DNA of 64,000 bases from Clostridia bacterium (GCA_017431145.1 JAFRLQ010000004.1:1-64000); one strand, 5' to 3'. Numbered from the stretch's first letter, positions 29,345 through 38,820 are shown. The notes: generated by a model not told the origin, from the sequence alone. Made by a program: numbers and translations.

Positions 29345-30013
29345 TCAGTCTTTCATCTGGATATCCAGTACAGTCACTGTGTTTTCTTTTATGACAAAAT
29401 GAATGTCATAAACATTGTACGCCATTCCATACACTCTTTCGTCATCCTGATATGATGGTCTGGGATCCTTCGCGAGCATCGCTTTCACAATCTCAAAATC
29501 CTCCTCATCTATAACACCCATGCATTTATCCGGAAAAATGACTGTCATTTCCGCATCATCGACATAATCAGAAAAACCAGCTTTTGCGCTTTCATGAGAG
29601 TCTGTATACGGTAAATATGGCTTTATATCGATTATTTCTGTGCCATTCATTAAATCCGCACCGCTTACAACTAAAACAGGTCCTTCTGTTTCATCTTGAT
29701 CAATTCTCAGTAATCTGACAGAAGACAGCCCAATCGGATTCGGTCGAAACGGTGACCTCGTTGCAAAAACGCCTACGCGTTTGTTGCCGCCAAGTCTGGG
29801 CGGACGCACAGTCGGATGCCATTTGTTTCCATTTTCGGTAAACACCCAGATCAGCCAAACATACTCATAATCTTCTAATCCGCGAACTGCTTCCCTGATT
29901 CTGAACTCAGGTTCAAAAACAATTCTGGATTCTGTCTCTTTAATAACACCGCTTTGTCTCGGAATACCAAACTTTGATACAAAACTATTCTGTATTCTTG
30001 CAATCGTCTTCAT
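29345..30013 (-). CDS. trmO: tRNA (N6-threonylcarbamoyladenosine-37 N6)-methyltransferase TrmO-like
   Basis: A 222-aa member of the TsaA/YaeB family, which uses SAM to methylate t6A37 of tRNA-Thr. Family signatures are QSGVIKETESRIVFEPEF and LEDYEYVWLIWVF. GVFATRSPFRPNPIGLSSV is the SAM-binding hallmark, and DIKPYLPYTDS follows. The start at 30013 follows AGGAGG by five bases; longer frames run back through two tRNA genes and are not real. It lies 17 bases past the tRNA terminator. It converges with the J-domain gene at 28625. Confidence 0.88.
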   Translation of the reverse strand: MKTIARIQNSFVSKFGIPRQSGVIKETESRIVFEPEFRIREAVRGLEDYEYVWLIWVFTENGNKWHPTVRPPRLGGNKRVGVFATRSPFRPNPIGLSSVRLLRIDQDETEGPVLVVSGADLMNGTEIIDIKPYLPYTDSHESAKAGFSDYVDDAEMTVIFPDKCMGVIDEEDFEIVKAMLAKDPRPSYQDDERVYGMAYNVYDIHFVIKENTVTVLDIQMKD

Positions 30014-30030
30014 GCATTCCTCCTGAAAAG

Positions 30031-30060
30031 AAAAAACCGTCCGAATAGATTTCGAACGGT
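30031..30060 (-). terminator. Terminator of the Tyr-Leu tRNA operon
   Basis: CCGTTCGAA and TTCGGACGG arms (one G-T pair), followed on the minus strand by six T residues. It begins a few bases after tRNA-Leu. Confidence 0.9.
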
Positions 30061-30065
30061 AAAAG

Positions 30066-30149
30066 TGCGGATGAAGGGACTCGAACCCCCATGAAGTTGC
30101 CCTCACATGGACCTGAACCATGCGCGTCTGCCAATTCCGCCACATCCGC
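30066..30149 (-). tRNA. tRNA-Leu (anticodon CAG)
   Basis: A class II tRNA. The acceptor is GCGGATG/CATCCGC, and the anticodon stem CATGG/CCATG with loop TTCAGGT gives CAG. It has a long variable arm. CCA is not encoded. Confidence 0.93.
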
Positions 30150-30162
30150 ATGTCGCACGATA

Positions 30163-30247
<85 letters not shown>

Positions 30248-30266
30248 ATGTATCGGCGACTTTTTT

Positions 30267-30295
30267 ATAATAACGTGCAGTTTCATGAAAGTCAA
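30267..30295 (-). promoter_or_regulatory. Promoter of tRNA-Tyr-tRNA-Leu
   Basis: On the minus strand TTGACT (30290-30295) and TATTAT (30267-30272) are 17 bases apart, 19 bases before tRNA-Tyr. Confidence 0.78.
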
Positions 30296-30422
30296 CATAA
30301 TTTACCTAAAAAATCATATCCATCTGATGCTTTACCTGTAATATGAACACTATTCTTTTATGCAATTTAACCTATTTTAGGTGTTTTGTTGTACTAATCA
30401 GAAAAATAATCCATAAATATCC

Positions 30423-30451
30423 TTGTTGCTGTATAAATGTAAGTGTATAAT
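30423..30451 (+). promoter_or_regulatory. Promoter of the marR-type gene
   Basis: TTGTTG (30423-30428) and a perfect TATAAT (30446-30451) are 17 bases apart, 30 bases before the start codon. Confidence 0.65.
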
Positions 30452-30481
30452 ACAGAAAACAAATTTGGGAAGTAAATTAAT

Positions 30482-30907
30482 ATGCAAACATCAAAAAACA
30501 TTACAAATGATCTAATCAATCTGAATCATGTTTTAAGCGACCTGATTAAGGAAGCGTTTGCAAAGAATCAGCACAGTCTCACCAGACTGCAAGCACATAT
30601 CCTTCTTCTTCTCGATTCCTGCGGCAAGCTTTCAATGAGTGAAATCGCAAACCGGCTCGGAATCTCAAAGCCGAATACGACTCCTATCATTAATAAACTG
30701 TGCCAGTTTGGTTATGTGCAGCGTTTCATCAATCAGGACGACCGCAGGGTCACCCTGGTCGGAATAACTGATATCGGTCACAGGATCAGCAGTGACATCA
30801 ACAGAGTGATCCATAATTATGTAGATTCTAGAGTTCAGAATCTGACACAGGCTGAATCTTCCGAATTGGGAGACGCACTTAAGTCCTGTTTGAAACTGTT
30901 AAAATGA
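30482..30907 (+). CDS. MarR family transcriptional regulator
   Basis: A 141-aa winged helix-turn-helix protein with the MarR layout. It has N-terminal dimerisation helices, then LTRLQAHILLLLDSCGKLSM, a recognition helix region SEIANRLGISKPNTTPIINK, a wing with RFINQDDRRVTLVGIT, and a C-terminal dimer helix. MarR proteins usually repress nearby or their own genes in response to small molecules. No target is obvious: the neighbours are tRNAs and dut. The single-gene layout suggests autoregulation or a distant target. Confidence 0.88.
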   Translation: MQTSKNITNDLINLNHVLSDLIKEAFAKNQHSLTRLQAHILLLLDSCGKLSMSEIANRLGISKPNTTPIINKLCQFGYVQRFINQDDRRVTLVGITDIGHRISSDINRVIHNYVDSRVQNLTQAESSELGDALKSCLKLLK

Positions 30908-30948
30908 CCGTCTGCCTTAGCCTGACCTCTGAATCTTTACAGGTCAAA

Positions 30949-30974
30949 AAAGTGACGCGTTTGCGTCACTTTTA
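30949..30974. terminator. Bidirectional terminator between marR and dut
   Basis: AAGTGACGC and GCGTCACTT arms with a three- to four-base loop. Read on the minus strand it ends with six T residues (after dut); on the plus strand TTTTAATAT follows (after marR). Confidence 0.85.
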
Positions 30975-30993
30975 ATATATACACCTATTACAT

Positions 30994-31422
30994 CTATTCT
31001 CCGGTTGAACCAAAGCCCCCCTGTCCTCGCACGGATTCTTCCAGCGTTTCCACGAGTTCAACCTCGGGATGAATATAAGAAGCTATAACCATCTGTGCAA
31101 TCCTGTCACCCGCCTGAATCAGAAAATCATTCTTTCCGTGATTGATCAAAAGAACACATATCTCCCCTCTATATCCGCTGTCAATTGTACCTGGTGTATT
31201 CAGCATAGTGACTCCGTATTTCATGGCTAAACCGCTTCTTGGCCGTATCTGTGCCTCTGTTCCTTTTTCAAGCTGAATTGCGATACCAGTTGGGATTTTT
31301 TTCCATTCGCCGCTTTTTACTACGTCATTCTCGACAGCATACAGATCCATACCCGCATCATCTTCATGCGCAAAAGTAGGTATAACGGCGTTTGCATTTA
31401 GCTTTTTGATCTTCAGTTTCAT
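30994..31422 (-). CDS. dut: Deoxyuridine 5'-triphosphate nucleotidohydrolase
   Basis: Hydrolyses dUTP to dUMP and pyrophosphate, keeping uracil out of DNA and supplying thymidylate synthesis. All five trimeric dUTPase motifs are visible: DDAGMDLYA, RPRSGLAMKYG, NTPGTIDSGYRGEI, GDRIAQMVI and the C-terminal GQGGFGSTG. It is about 142 aa from the third of three consecutive ATGs. AGGG lies closest to optimal for the second or third, and the longer frame is unsupported. The gene is monocistronic with its own terminator. Confidence 0.94.
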   Translation of the reverse strand: MKLKIKKLNANAVIPTFAHEDDAGMDLYAVENDVVKSGEWKKIPTGIAIQLEKGTEAQIRPRSGLAMKYGVTMLNTPGTIDSGYRGEICVLLINHGKNDFLIQAGDRIAQMVIASYIHPEVELVETLEESVRGQGGFGSTGE

Positions 31423-31484
31423 CATCATTGCCCTATTCTTTTTTAAAAACGATAACACAGACATCTTTTATTTGCAAATATACA

Positions 31485-31512
31485 TTGACTTTTGTAAATC
31501 AGTTGTTATAAT
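31485..31512 (+). promoter_or_regulatory. Promoter of tRNA-Leu(AAG)
   Basis: TTGACT (31485-31490) and TATAAT (31507-31512) are 16 bases apart, 21 bases before the tRNA. Confidence 0.75.
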
Positions 31513-31533
31513 AATCTTTGTGAAACTCAATTT

Positions 31534-31616
31534 GCGAGGGTGGCGGAACTGGCAGACGCGCACGTTTAAGGGGCGTGTGGGTGACCGTACGGGTTCGATT
31601 CCCGTCCTTCGCACCA
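31534..31616 (+). tRNA. tRNA-Leu (anticodon AAG)
   Basis: A class II tRNA with acceptor GCGAGGG/CCTTCGC (one G-T pair) and an encoded ACCA end. The anticodon stem CACGT/GCGTG holds loop TTAAGGG, giving AAG (A34 is normally deaminated to inosine). It is the third leucine isoacceptor in this window. Confidence 0.9.
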
Positions 31617-31646
31617 AAAAACTCTCTTCTTGCGAAGAGAGTTTTT
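31617..31646 (+). terminator. Terminator after tRNA-Leu(AAG)
   Basis: ACTCTCTTC and GAAGAGAGT arms with a four-base loop, then TTTTTC. On the minus strand it is also followed by T residues, so it may serve the converging symporter gene. Confidence 0.92.
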
Positions 31647-31684
31647 CTTATCTTTTCTTCTTATTTCGAATGAATGCGACCGCT

Positions 31685-33100
31685 TTATTGCAATGGATTA
31701 TTCTTTTTCTTGAAATAATCTCTGGTCACTTTTGTCACAACACCGGACAGACCGACAAGTGCGATCAGGTTCGGAATTGCCATCAAGCCATTCAGCGTGT
31801 CTGCGATATCCCACGCAAGAGAGAGTTCGAGCGTCGCCCCCACAATACAGACTGCCACGAATACGATTTGATAAGGCAGAATGCTCTTGGGCCCAAACAC
31901 ATATTCACAGCATCTCATGCCATACAAAGACCATCCGAGAACTGTTGAAAGCGCAAACAGCGAGATGGCAATTGCGATCAACAGGCTGCCGACTTTGTTT
32001 CCAAGAAGTGTTCCGATTGCATTGGAGATCAGCTCATTTCCACCCTGTTTCCCGTAACCGATGTCCACACCGCTTGCAAGAATCGTCAATCCCGTGAGGC
32101 TGCAGATAACGATTGAATCCATGAATACTTCGAAGATTCCGTAGAGGCCCTGTTTCACAGGATTCTTCTCACTGGATGATGCATGTGCGATCGGAGCAGA
32201 ACCAAGACCTGCTTCGTTCGAAAATACACCGCGTTTCACACCCCACTGAATACATGTCTTAATTGCTACGCCAACTGCAGCGCCAACGATTGCCTGAGGT
32301 TTGAAAGCACCAACAAAAATCTGTTTAAACACAGTTCCGATCGAAGTGATATGCAAAAGAATAACGATCAGGCATGTCGCGATATAGATAATGCTCATGA
32401 TCGGAACAAGTTTTTCTGTAACAATGCCGAGTCTCTTGATTCCGCCGATGATCGTAACGCCGACAAATACCGCAACCAGAATACCGATGATCAGATTCAG
32501 GATCCCGAAATTCATTGTCGTATTGGGGCTGAAGGCTACGATCGCAGTTTTAATCGCGTTTGTGATATTTCCGACCTGAACAGCATTTCCAATACCGAAC
32601 GCAGCAAGAGCACCGAAAACACAGAAAACAAAGCCGAGCCAGTTCCATTTTTTCCCAAGCCCGTTTTTAATGTAATACATCGGACCGCCGACCCAGTCAC
32701 CCTTTTCATTTCTTTCTCTGTATTTCACTGCAAGTACCGCCTCAGCGTACTTTGTTGCCATTCCGAACAGAGCGGTGATCCACAGCCAGAAAATAGATCC
32801 GGGTCCGCCAAGCGTCAATGCTGCGATAACACCGGAGATGTTACCTGTACCGACCGTTGCAGCAAGTGCAGTTGTGACAGCCTGAAACGGTGTGATCTCG
32901 CCTTTTCCGGCAGCCTGTTTCGCGAACATCTTTCCAATGGTGTTCTTCATCGTGTAGCCGAATTTCCGGAACTGGAGCCCTTTCATTCTTATGGTCAGCA
33001 TCACGCCGGTACCGACCAGAAGTACAAGCATCGGAATTCCCCATACAACGCCGTTAATCGAACCGTTGATTTTTGCCACGATGTCTAGAAATCCATTCAT
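31685..33100 (-). CDS. Alanine/glycine:sodium symporter (AGCS family)
   Basis: A 471-aa membrane protein of the sodium:alanine/glycine symporter family, importing small amino acids with Na+. Signatures are VVWGIPMLVLLVGTGVMLTI, ALAATVGTGNISGVIAAL, GPGSIFWLWITALFGMATKY, VGGPMYYIKNGLG and the conserved SNEAGLGSAPIAHA. Ten to eleven transmembrane segments are apparent. The ATG at 33100 has GGGAGG about eleven bases upstream, somewhat long. The gene stands alone with its own promoter. Alanine versus glycine preference cannot be told. Confidence 0.9.
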   Translation of the reverse strand: MNGFLDIVAKINGSINGVVWGIPMLVLLVGTGVMLTIRMKGLQFRKFGYTMKNTIGKMFAKQAAGKGEITPFQAVTTALAATVGTGNISGVIAALTLGGPGSIFWLWITALFGMATKYAEAVLAVKYRERNEKGDWVGGPMYYIKNGLGKKWNWLGFVFCVFGALAAFGIGNAVQVGNITNAIKTAIVAFSPNTTMNFGILNLIIGILVAVFVGVTIIGGIKRLGIVTEKLVPIMSIIYIATCLIVILLHITSIGTVFKQIFVGAFKPQAIVGAAVGVAIKTCIQWGVKRGVFSNEAGLGSAPIAHASSSEKNPVKQGLYGIFEVFMDSIVICSLTGLTILASGVDIGYGKQGGNELISNAIGTLLGNKVGSLLIAIAISLFALSTVLGWSLYGMRCCEYVFGPKSILPYQIVFVAVCIVGATLELSLAWDIADTLNGLMAIPNLIALVGLSGVVTKVTRDYFKKKNNPLQ

Positions 33101-33141
33101 GCCTCGATATTCCTCCCTTATGTAAAAATTAAACCATTTTT

Positions 33142-33170
33142 ATTCTATATTAAGAATTATTTTGATTCAA
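33142..33170 (-). promoter_or_regulatory. Promoter of the AGCS symporter gene
   Basis: On the minus strand TTGAAT (33165-33170) and TAGAAT (33142-33147) are 17 bases apart in an AT-rich leader. No riboswitch fold was recognised. Confidence 0.55.
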
Positions 33171-33203
33171 GAAAAAAAGGAACAAAGTCAATAAAAATTC
33201 ACT

Positions 33204-33893
33204 TTATTGTATAAATATCGGCTTAAACTGAATGGCATCACTTGAAACCAGTGTATATTCCACACCGTTCCGCATTCCGTTAAACCCTTTATACACAGAT
33301 TTCCCGTGCAGGTGACCGTAACACACTCTTTTTACACCATAATTTTCGATCAATTCTATGAAACCATTCTCAAAACCTTTTTCGGAATATGGTGGAAAAT
33401 GCATCATCAAAATGATTGATTTATTCTTTTTTTTCGCCTCGTCAAGACCAAGTCTCATCCTTATGAGTTCACGAGAATAGATTTTCTCATCTTCTTTTGT
33501 AAAACCTGTATTATCAGCAGTGATCCACCCTCTTGTCCCCGTAACCACATAATCACCGCAATCATAACAATCGTTTTGAATCGCCAGAATGGATTCCGGC
33601 AATGCACGCCGGACTTTCCCGATTGATCCCCACCAAAAATCGTGGTTACCACGTATCAGAAGTTTTTTTCCGGGCAAGCTGTGAATCCAGTTTAAATCCG
33701 CTATCGCGTCTTCAAGCTTCATCGCCCAACTAATATCTCCCGGAATCAGTACAACATCCTGATCGGTAACCATTTCACGCCAGTTTTCTTCAATTTTCTT
33801 CTGATGATCGGTCCATTGCTTACCGAACACATCCATAGATTTATCTGACACAGCATTCGCAAGGTGCAGATCTGCTATTGCATACAATGACAT
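33204..33893 (-). CDS. Calcineurin-like metallophosphoesterase
   Basis: A 229-aa soluble metallophosphoesterase. Metal ligand motifs are in order: DLHLA, GDISWA, GNHDFWWG, MMHFPPYS and GHLHG. Clostridial homologues of this size are generally uncharacterised phosphohydrolases. The substrate is unknown. The gene starts three bases after the stop of the acidic zinc-ribbon gene, so the two are cotranscribed. Its ribosome site is weak (GGGATG), and translational coupling is likely. Confidence 0.85.
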   Translation of the reverse strand: MSLYAIADLHLANAVSDKSMDVFGKQWTDHQKKIEENWREMVTDQDVVLIPGDISWAMKLEDAIADLNWIHSLPGKKLLIRGNHDFWWGSIGKVRRALPESILAIQNDCYDCGDYVVTGTRGWITADNTGFTKEDEKIYSRELIRMRLGLDEAKKKNKSIILMMHFPPYSEKGFENGFIELIENYGVKRVCYGHLHGKSVYKGFNGMRNGVEYTLVSSDAIQFKPIFIQ

Positions 33894-33896
33894 TTA

Positions 33897-34310
33897 TTAC
33901 TCATCCCATAATTCATCTTCAAATTCATTCTCTTCTTCTTTGAAATCAATGCTGTCCTCTTCATCGTCCAGTTCATCTTCAACATCCGTGATGCCATCAT
34001 CATCATCGATTATGTTGATTCCGATTTCCTCCATGGATGGCTCCTGCATGACGATATCGTCATCACTATAATCACCTGATACATCTACGCTTTTCCTTGG
34101 CTCGCTCTTTATCTGTTCGTTGATGCAGAAAGAGCAGAGTTCTCCCCCGGCGACAGCGGGTCTGACACCACAGACAGCGCACATATTATCTGTATCATCA
34201 ACGTCTTCTTCATTATCTACATTTTTTAAAGAATTCTTGCACACAGGACACAGATCTTCATCTTCTAAAATGTAGTTCAATTCACATTTTGGACATTTTT
34301 TATATTTCAT
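33897..34310 (-). CDS. Zinc-ribbon protein with long acidic tail
   Basis: A protein of about 137 aa. It carries two treble-clef or ribbon-like Cys pairs: CPKC/CPVC (residues about 6-24) and CAVC/CSFC (about 44-65). The remainder is strongly acidic, rich in Asp and Glu (DDDDGITDVEDELDDEEDS onward), and probably disordered. It has no enzymatic motif. The ATG at 34308-34310 is nine bases after GAGG; an upstream ATG at 34325 is less well placed. Coupled to the phosphoesterase gene. Acidic tails often bind basic proteins or RNA polymerase, which is inference only. Confidence 0.65.
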   Translation of the reverse strand: MKYKKCPKCELNYILEDEDLCPVCKNSLKNVDNEEDVDDTDNMCAVCGVRPAVAGGELCSFCINEQIKSEPRKSVDVSGDYSDDDIVMQEPSMEEIGINIIDDDDGITDVEDELDDEEDSIDFKEEENEFEDELWDE

Positions 34311-34477
34311 TTTCCGGAACCTCATCAGAGTTTATTGACAGCACATTAAAAGAAATCACGTTCTTTTTTATTCTCTGTATATCATGGCATATATAAAAAA
34401 TCAAGGACTCTTTTCAGTTTTAAACGCATTCTATTATTAATGCTTCATTATTAAAATTTCCGTGTCACAGAAAACAG

Positions 34478-34520
34478 AAAAACCCCTTTCAGCTGTTAAT
34501 AAAAAACAACTGAAAAGGGC
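34478..34520 (-). terminator. Terminator after engB
   Basis: On the minus strand CCCTTTTCAGTTG pairs with CAGCTGAAAGGGG (with a G-T pair) across an AT-rich loop, followed by TTTTT. It ends the clp/lon/engB series. Confidence 0.85.
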
Positions 34521-34536
34521 TTATCATTCTAACGCT

Positions 34537-35154
34537 TCAGTTCTCCTGGCAGCATGAACGCACTGCCCGAATCACATCATCAGCACCTATTCTTTTGCTT
34601 GAGGATGTAACAATTATATCTGAAAGCATATCCGATTTCAGATCAAACCCTATGTCCATCAACGATTTGCGTATCTGAGCTTTTGACAGTTTGTCTGCTT
34701 TTGTCGCAACGATTTTATATGGTATATCATATGATTTTAGCCAATCGACCATCATTTTATCGTCCGCAGTTGGTCTGTGACGGATATCAACAAGGACAAG
34801 TACAAGCCGTAGGTTTTCGGATGAAAGAAGATAACTCTCTATCATTTCACTCCACCGTTTCATCTCACTTTTAGGAGCTTGCGCAAATCCGTATCCCGGC
34901 AAATCGACCAAGTAGATCTGCCGGTCTATAAGAAAGTAATTGATTAATCTTGTTTTGCCGGGTGAGGCACTGATCTTAGCTAGTTTTGACTGACCAGTAA
35001 TCATATTGATCAGTGAACTTTTTCCAACATTTGACCGTCCAACAAGAGCTACTTCAGGAAAACCCTCAAGCTTTTTAGGGTCAAATGCTGAAAAACTGTT
35101 TACAAAACTCGCCTGTTTAAACGTGCCCACTCTTAAATCATTTTTCCTTTCCAA
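34537..35154 (-). CDS. engB: Ribosome biogenesis GTP-binding protein EngB/YsxC
   Basis: An essential GTPase for late 50S assembly. G motifs: GRSNVGKSS (G1), DLPGYGFAQ (G3), TKADK (G4) and VTSSSK (G5). It follows lon, the conserved clpX-lon-engB order. The start is ambiguous. The frame begins with TTG at 35154, inside the last codons of lon. The strong AAAGGA site nearby points at an out-of-frame ATG-ATT-TAA that overlaps the lon stop. A GTG at 35128-35130 is an alternative. Coupling to lon termination is likely. Confidence 0.88.
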   Translation of the reverse strand: MERKNDLRVGTFKQASFVNSFSAFDPKKLEGFPEVALVGRSNVGKSSLINMITGQSKLAKISASPGKTRLINYFLIDRQIYLVDLPGYGFAQAPKSEMKRWSEMIESYLLSSENLRLVLVLVDIRHRPTADDKMMVDWLKSYDIPYKIVATKADKLSKAQIRKSLMDIGFDLKSDMLSDIIVTSSSKRIGADDVIRAVRSCCQEN

Positions 35155-37471
35155 GTCTGCGAGTCAAAGCCTTCTGAAGAACAAATTCAATATCTGTCAC
35201 GGGAATAAAATCTATCGCTTCCTTTACCTTCTCGGGGACATCAGCCAAGTCTCTATCATTATCTTTAGGAATGATCACAGTTTTGATCCCCTCCCTGAAT
35301 GCCGCTAAAGACTTTTCCTTTAATCCTCCAATTGGCAAAACCCTGCCGCGAAGAGTAATCTCACCCGTCATCGCAACAGTATTCCGTACAGGAATCCCCG
35401 TCAATGCGGAGACGATCGCAGTTGTGATCGTAATGCCGGCAGAGGGGCCATCCTTCGGTATTGCACCTTCAGGCACATGAATATGAAGATCAGTCGTTTT
35501 GTAGAAATCAGGGTCGATTCCCCACTCTGTCGCATGTGCTCTCACTAGAGTCACAGCAGCATGCGCAGACTCTTTCATCACGTCTCCAAGCTGACCGGTC
35601 AATTCCAGCCTGCCAGTTCCTGGAATAGAAGCAACTTCCACTACAAGCGTTTCACCGCCAAGTGCTGTCCAAGCAAGTCCGGTAGCAATACCGCTTTGTC
35701 CCGCCATATCCGGCGGATTCCTATGAAACAGCGCAGGTCCAAGAATCTTCTCCGCTGTTTTCGGTGTCAGAACAACTCTCTTTTTGTTGTGCTGTACAAT
35801 TTCTCTTGTAACTTTACGGCAGCAGGTGGCAATCGTCCTCTCAAGCGTACGCACACCCGCTTCTCTTGTATACGATTCGATAAGGGTATCGTAACCTGCG
35901 CTTGTAATGGAAAAGTTTCCCTTCTTCAATCCATGTGCTTTCAATTGTTTCGGGTAAAGGTATTTTTCAGCAATCGCATGTTTTTCATCGGGCGTGTATC
36001 CTGCAATCTGTATAACTTCCATACGATCGAGCAAAGCTCTCGGAATCGTGTCGGTCGTATTTGCTGTAGCGATAAACATCACTTTCGAAAGATCGAACGA
36101 CATTTCCATATAGTGGTCACGGAAATCAAAATTCTGTTCCGGATCAAGCACTTCGAGCATCGCGCTTGCAGGATCTCCTCTGAAATCAGAAGCCATTTTA
36201 TCGATTTCATCCAGCAGAAAAACCGGATTCATCGTGCCGGCCTGTTTCATTAAAGAAATGATGTTTCCAGGGATTGCACCGATATATGTTCTTCTGTGAC
36301 CACGGATCTCTGCTTCATCGCGGATACCACCTAATGACATGCGTACAAACTTTCTGTCCAGTGCCCGTGCGATCGATTTCGCAACAGAGGTCTTCCCGAC
36401 TCCCGGCGGCCCGACAAAGCAAAGGATCGGTCCGCGAATCGCGCCTGTCTGCTTGCATACTGCAAGGTATTCAAGAACCCTTTCCTTGACCTTCTCCAGT
36501 CCGAAATGGTCTTCTTCCAGAATACTCTCGGCTCTGTTCAGGTCATGATTGTCAACAGTTTCCTTCCCCCAGGGAAGATCTAAAATCCACTCGACATAAC
36601 TCCTTATAACAGCAGTCTCCGGGCTTCCCGCTGTCATTTTTTTCATTCTGCCAAGTTCTTTTTCTGCTTTCTCTCGCGCTTCATCGCTGACAGGTGTAAC
36701 TGCCAGTTTCTGCTCGAGTTCCTCAACCTCTCCGGTAATATCCTTATCACCCAATTCGCTCTGAATTGCGCGGAGCTGTTCATTCAGGTAGTATTCACGC
36801 TGAACTTTATCGATATTCTGTTTGACTCTTGAATTGATCTGCTGCTCGATTTTTGCAACTTCAGTAAGATGCTCGAGCTTTTCAATTATCCTGATCAATC
36901 GCTCTTCGGGATTGAACAGTTCTAGAATCTCCTGCTTTTCAGAATAGGATCCAAGCACATTGGTCGCGATCAAGTCCGCAAGTCTTCCGGGATCCTTTAC
37001 ACCGGAAATCACATTCAGCGTCTCTCCGGAAATCTTTCCGTTTGTTCTTGCATACTCACGAAGCATATTTGTTGCTTGTTTCGCATATGCTTCCAGTTCC
37101 ATCGTGACCGGGTACTCAGTGTTTTCCTTCTCGACATATGTCTCCAAATAAGGCGTTTCCTTGATAAAGTCCTTTACATGAACACGATACAGCCCTTCGA
37201 CCAATAAACGTATATTCATGCCCGGCAACTTAATAACTTGTTTGATCTTGCCTACGGTTCCAACATCATATAAATCTTCGCGCTTCGGATCCATTACTTC
37301 TGCATCACGCTGTGTTATGACACAGATAAGTTGATTATCCAGCATGGCTTCATCAAGTGCCGCAACAGATTTTTCTCTTCCAACATCGAAATGAAGAACC
37401 ATATCAGGAAACACCGTCAAACCGCGTAAAGCAACTGTCGGTAAAACCAAGCCTGTTCTTTGATTCGCCAT
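35138..37471 (-). CDS. lon: ATP-dependent protease La (Lon)
   Basis: A 777-aa AAA+ serine protease that degrades damaged and regulatory proteins. An N-terminal LON substrate domain comes first, then the AAA+ module with Walker A GPPGVGKT and Walker B VFLLDEIDK. The protease domain has the catalytic Ser in PKDGPSAG and the Lys in GGLKEKSLAA. AAAGGAG lies seven bases before the ATG. The gene is 54 bases after clpX. No CIRCE or CtsR-type box is seen between clpX and lon, so it is probably expressed with the clp genes. Confidence 0.97.
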   Translation of the reverse strand: MANQRTGLVLPTVALRGLTVFPDMVLHFDVGREKSVAALDEAMLDNQLICVITQRDAEVMDPKREDLYDVGTVGKIKQVIKLPGMNIRLLVEGLYRVHVKDFIKETPYLETYVEKENTEYPVTMELEAYAKQATNMLREYARTNGKISGETLNVISGVKDPGRLADLIATNVLGSYSEKQEILELFNPEERLIRIIEKLEHLTEVAKIEQQINSRVKQNIDKVQREYYLNEQLRAIQSELGDKDITGEVEELEQKLAVTPVSDEAREKAEKELGRMKKMTAGSPETAVIRSYVEWILDLPWGKETVDNHDLNRAESILEEDHFGLEKVKERVLEYLAVCKQTGAIRGPILCFVGPPGVGKTSVAKSIARALDRKFVRMSLGGIRDEAEIRGHRRTYIGAIPGNIISLMKQAGTMNPVFLLDEIDKMASDFRGDPASAMLEVLDPEQNFDFRDHYMEMSFDLSKVMFIATANTTDTIPRALLDRMEVIQIAGYTPDEKHAIAEKYLYPKQLKAHGLKKGNFSITSAGYDTLIESYTREAGVRTLERTIATCCRKVTREIVQHNKKRVVLTPKTAEKILGPALFHRNPPDMAGQSGIATGLAWTALGGETLVVEVASIPGTGRLELTGQLGDVMKESAHAAVTLVRAHATEWGIDPDFYKTTDLHIHVPEGAIPKDGPSAGITITTAIVSALTGIPVRNTVAMTGEITLRGRVLPIGGLKEKSLAAFREGIKTVIIPKDNDRDLADVPEKVKEAIDFIPVTDIEFVLQKALTRRLGKEK

Positions 37472-37525
37472 CTATAAACTCCTTTCAAACAATGTCCAAA
37501 TCACTTCAACCGTTAAATGCTTACC

Positions 37526-38809
37526 TTATTGGGCAATCGAAAGGCCTCTTTCAATCAGCGGAGCTATCACCGGTTTCATCGTATCATCCCCCAAAGAAAC
37601 TATCGGCGGAGTCAGTTTTTCAACGGTCTCCTTAGTAATCGTGCAGGTACGAACATCTTCTCTGGACGGAATATCAAACATAACATCCAGCATAATCGTT
37701 TCCAGAATTGCACGAAGCCCTCTCGCGCCTGTTTTTCTTTCCACTGCCTGTTTAGCGATTGCAACCAATGCAGGTTCTTCAAATTTCAATTCGACATTAT
37801 CCATTGCAAACAGTTTGATATACTGCTTCGTCAATGCATTCTTTGGTTCTTTAAGAATTCTGATCAGGGCAGCTTCGTCGAGCGGATTCAGTGTAGAAAC
37901 AACAGGAACCCTTCCGATAAACTCAGGAATCAAACCATAATGGAGCAAGTCTTCAGGCAGAATCTGATCCAATAACGCACCCTCATCCTGATTGTTTTTA
38001 CTTTGTACGTCTGCACCAAAGCCCATTACAGTCTTACCCACACGATTTGCGATTATTTTGTCTAAGCCATCAAACGCACCGCCGCAAATAAACAGAATAT
38101 TTGTTGTATCGATCTGGATGAATTCCTGATGCGGATGCTTTCTTCCACCTTGAGGAGGTACACTCGCAACCGTGCCTTCAAGTATCTTCAACAAAGCCTG
38201 TTGTACACCCTCGCCTGAAACATCGCGAGTGATGGACGGGTTATCGCTCTTACGAGCAATTTTATCAATTTCATCAATATAGATGATTCCGCGTTCGGCT
38301 TTTTCAATGTTGTAATCAGATGCCTGAATCAGTTTGAGCAGGATGTTCTCTACGTCCTCACCGACATATCCCGCTTCAGTCAGACTCGTAGCGTCTGCAA
38401 TTGCGAACGGCACATTCAGTATTCTGGCCAGCGTCTGTGCAAGCAACGTTTTTCCACTTCCGGTTGGTCCTAAAAGAAGGATGTTGGATTTTTGCAGTTC
38501 AACGTCATCTTCCGCGACATCCGCTGTTATCCTTTTGTAATGATTATATACGGCAACAGCCAGTGATTTTTTAGCTTTCTCCTGCCCGATCACGTACTCA
38601 TCCAGAGTCTTCTTAATAACAGCTGGCTTGGGAATATTGCCGAAATCAAGGTCTTTCGCTGTGTGCTCGAATTCCTCATCAAGAATATCCTGACAAAGCT
38701 CCACACATTCATCACAGATATATACACCTGGGCCTGCTATCAGCCTGCGGACTTCATCCTGACTCTTTCCGCAAAAGGAGCAGGATAAATCATCATTGTA
38801 ATTAGCCAT
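37526..38809 (-). CDS. clpX: ATP-dependent Clp protease ATPase subunit ClpX
   Basis: A 427-aa AAA+ unfoldase that delivers substrates to ClpP. The N-terminal zinc-binding domain reads CSFCGKS and CDECVELC. Walker A is GPTGSGKT, Walker [12 protein letters not shown], and the pore and sensor segments GAFDGL and GARGLR are present. The IGF-type loop needed to dock ClpP should lie in the EKAERG region to mid-protein; I did not locate it exactly. GAGG is eight bases before the ATG. The gene is 11 bases after clpP, as usual. Confidence 0.96.
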   Translation of the reverse strand: MANYNDDLSCSFCGKSQDEVRRLIAGPGVYICDECVELCQDILDEEFEHTAKDLDFGNIPKPAVIKKTLDEYVIGQEKAKKSLAVAVYNHYKRITADVAEDDVELQKSNILLLGPTGSGKTLLAQTLARILNVPFAIADATSLTEAGYVGEDVENILLKLIQASDYNIEKAERGIIYIDEIDKIARKSDNPSITRDVSGEGVQQALLKILEGTVASVPPQGGRKHPHQEFIQIDTTNILFICGGAFDGLDKIIANRVGKTVMGFGADVQSKNNQDEGALLDQILPEDLLHYGLIPEFIGRVPVVSTLNPLDEAALIRILKEPKNALTKQYIKLFAMDNVELKFEEPALVAIAKQAVERKTGARGLRAILETIMLDVMFDIPSREDVRTCTITKETVEKLTPPIVSLGDDTMKPVIAPLIERGLSIAQ

Positions 38810-38820
38810 GGGAAAAACCT

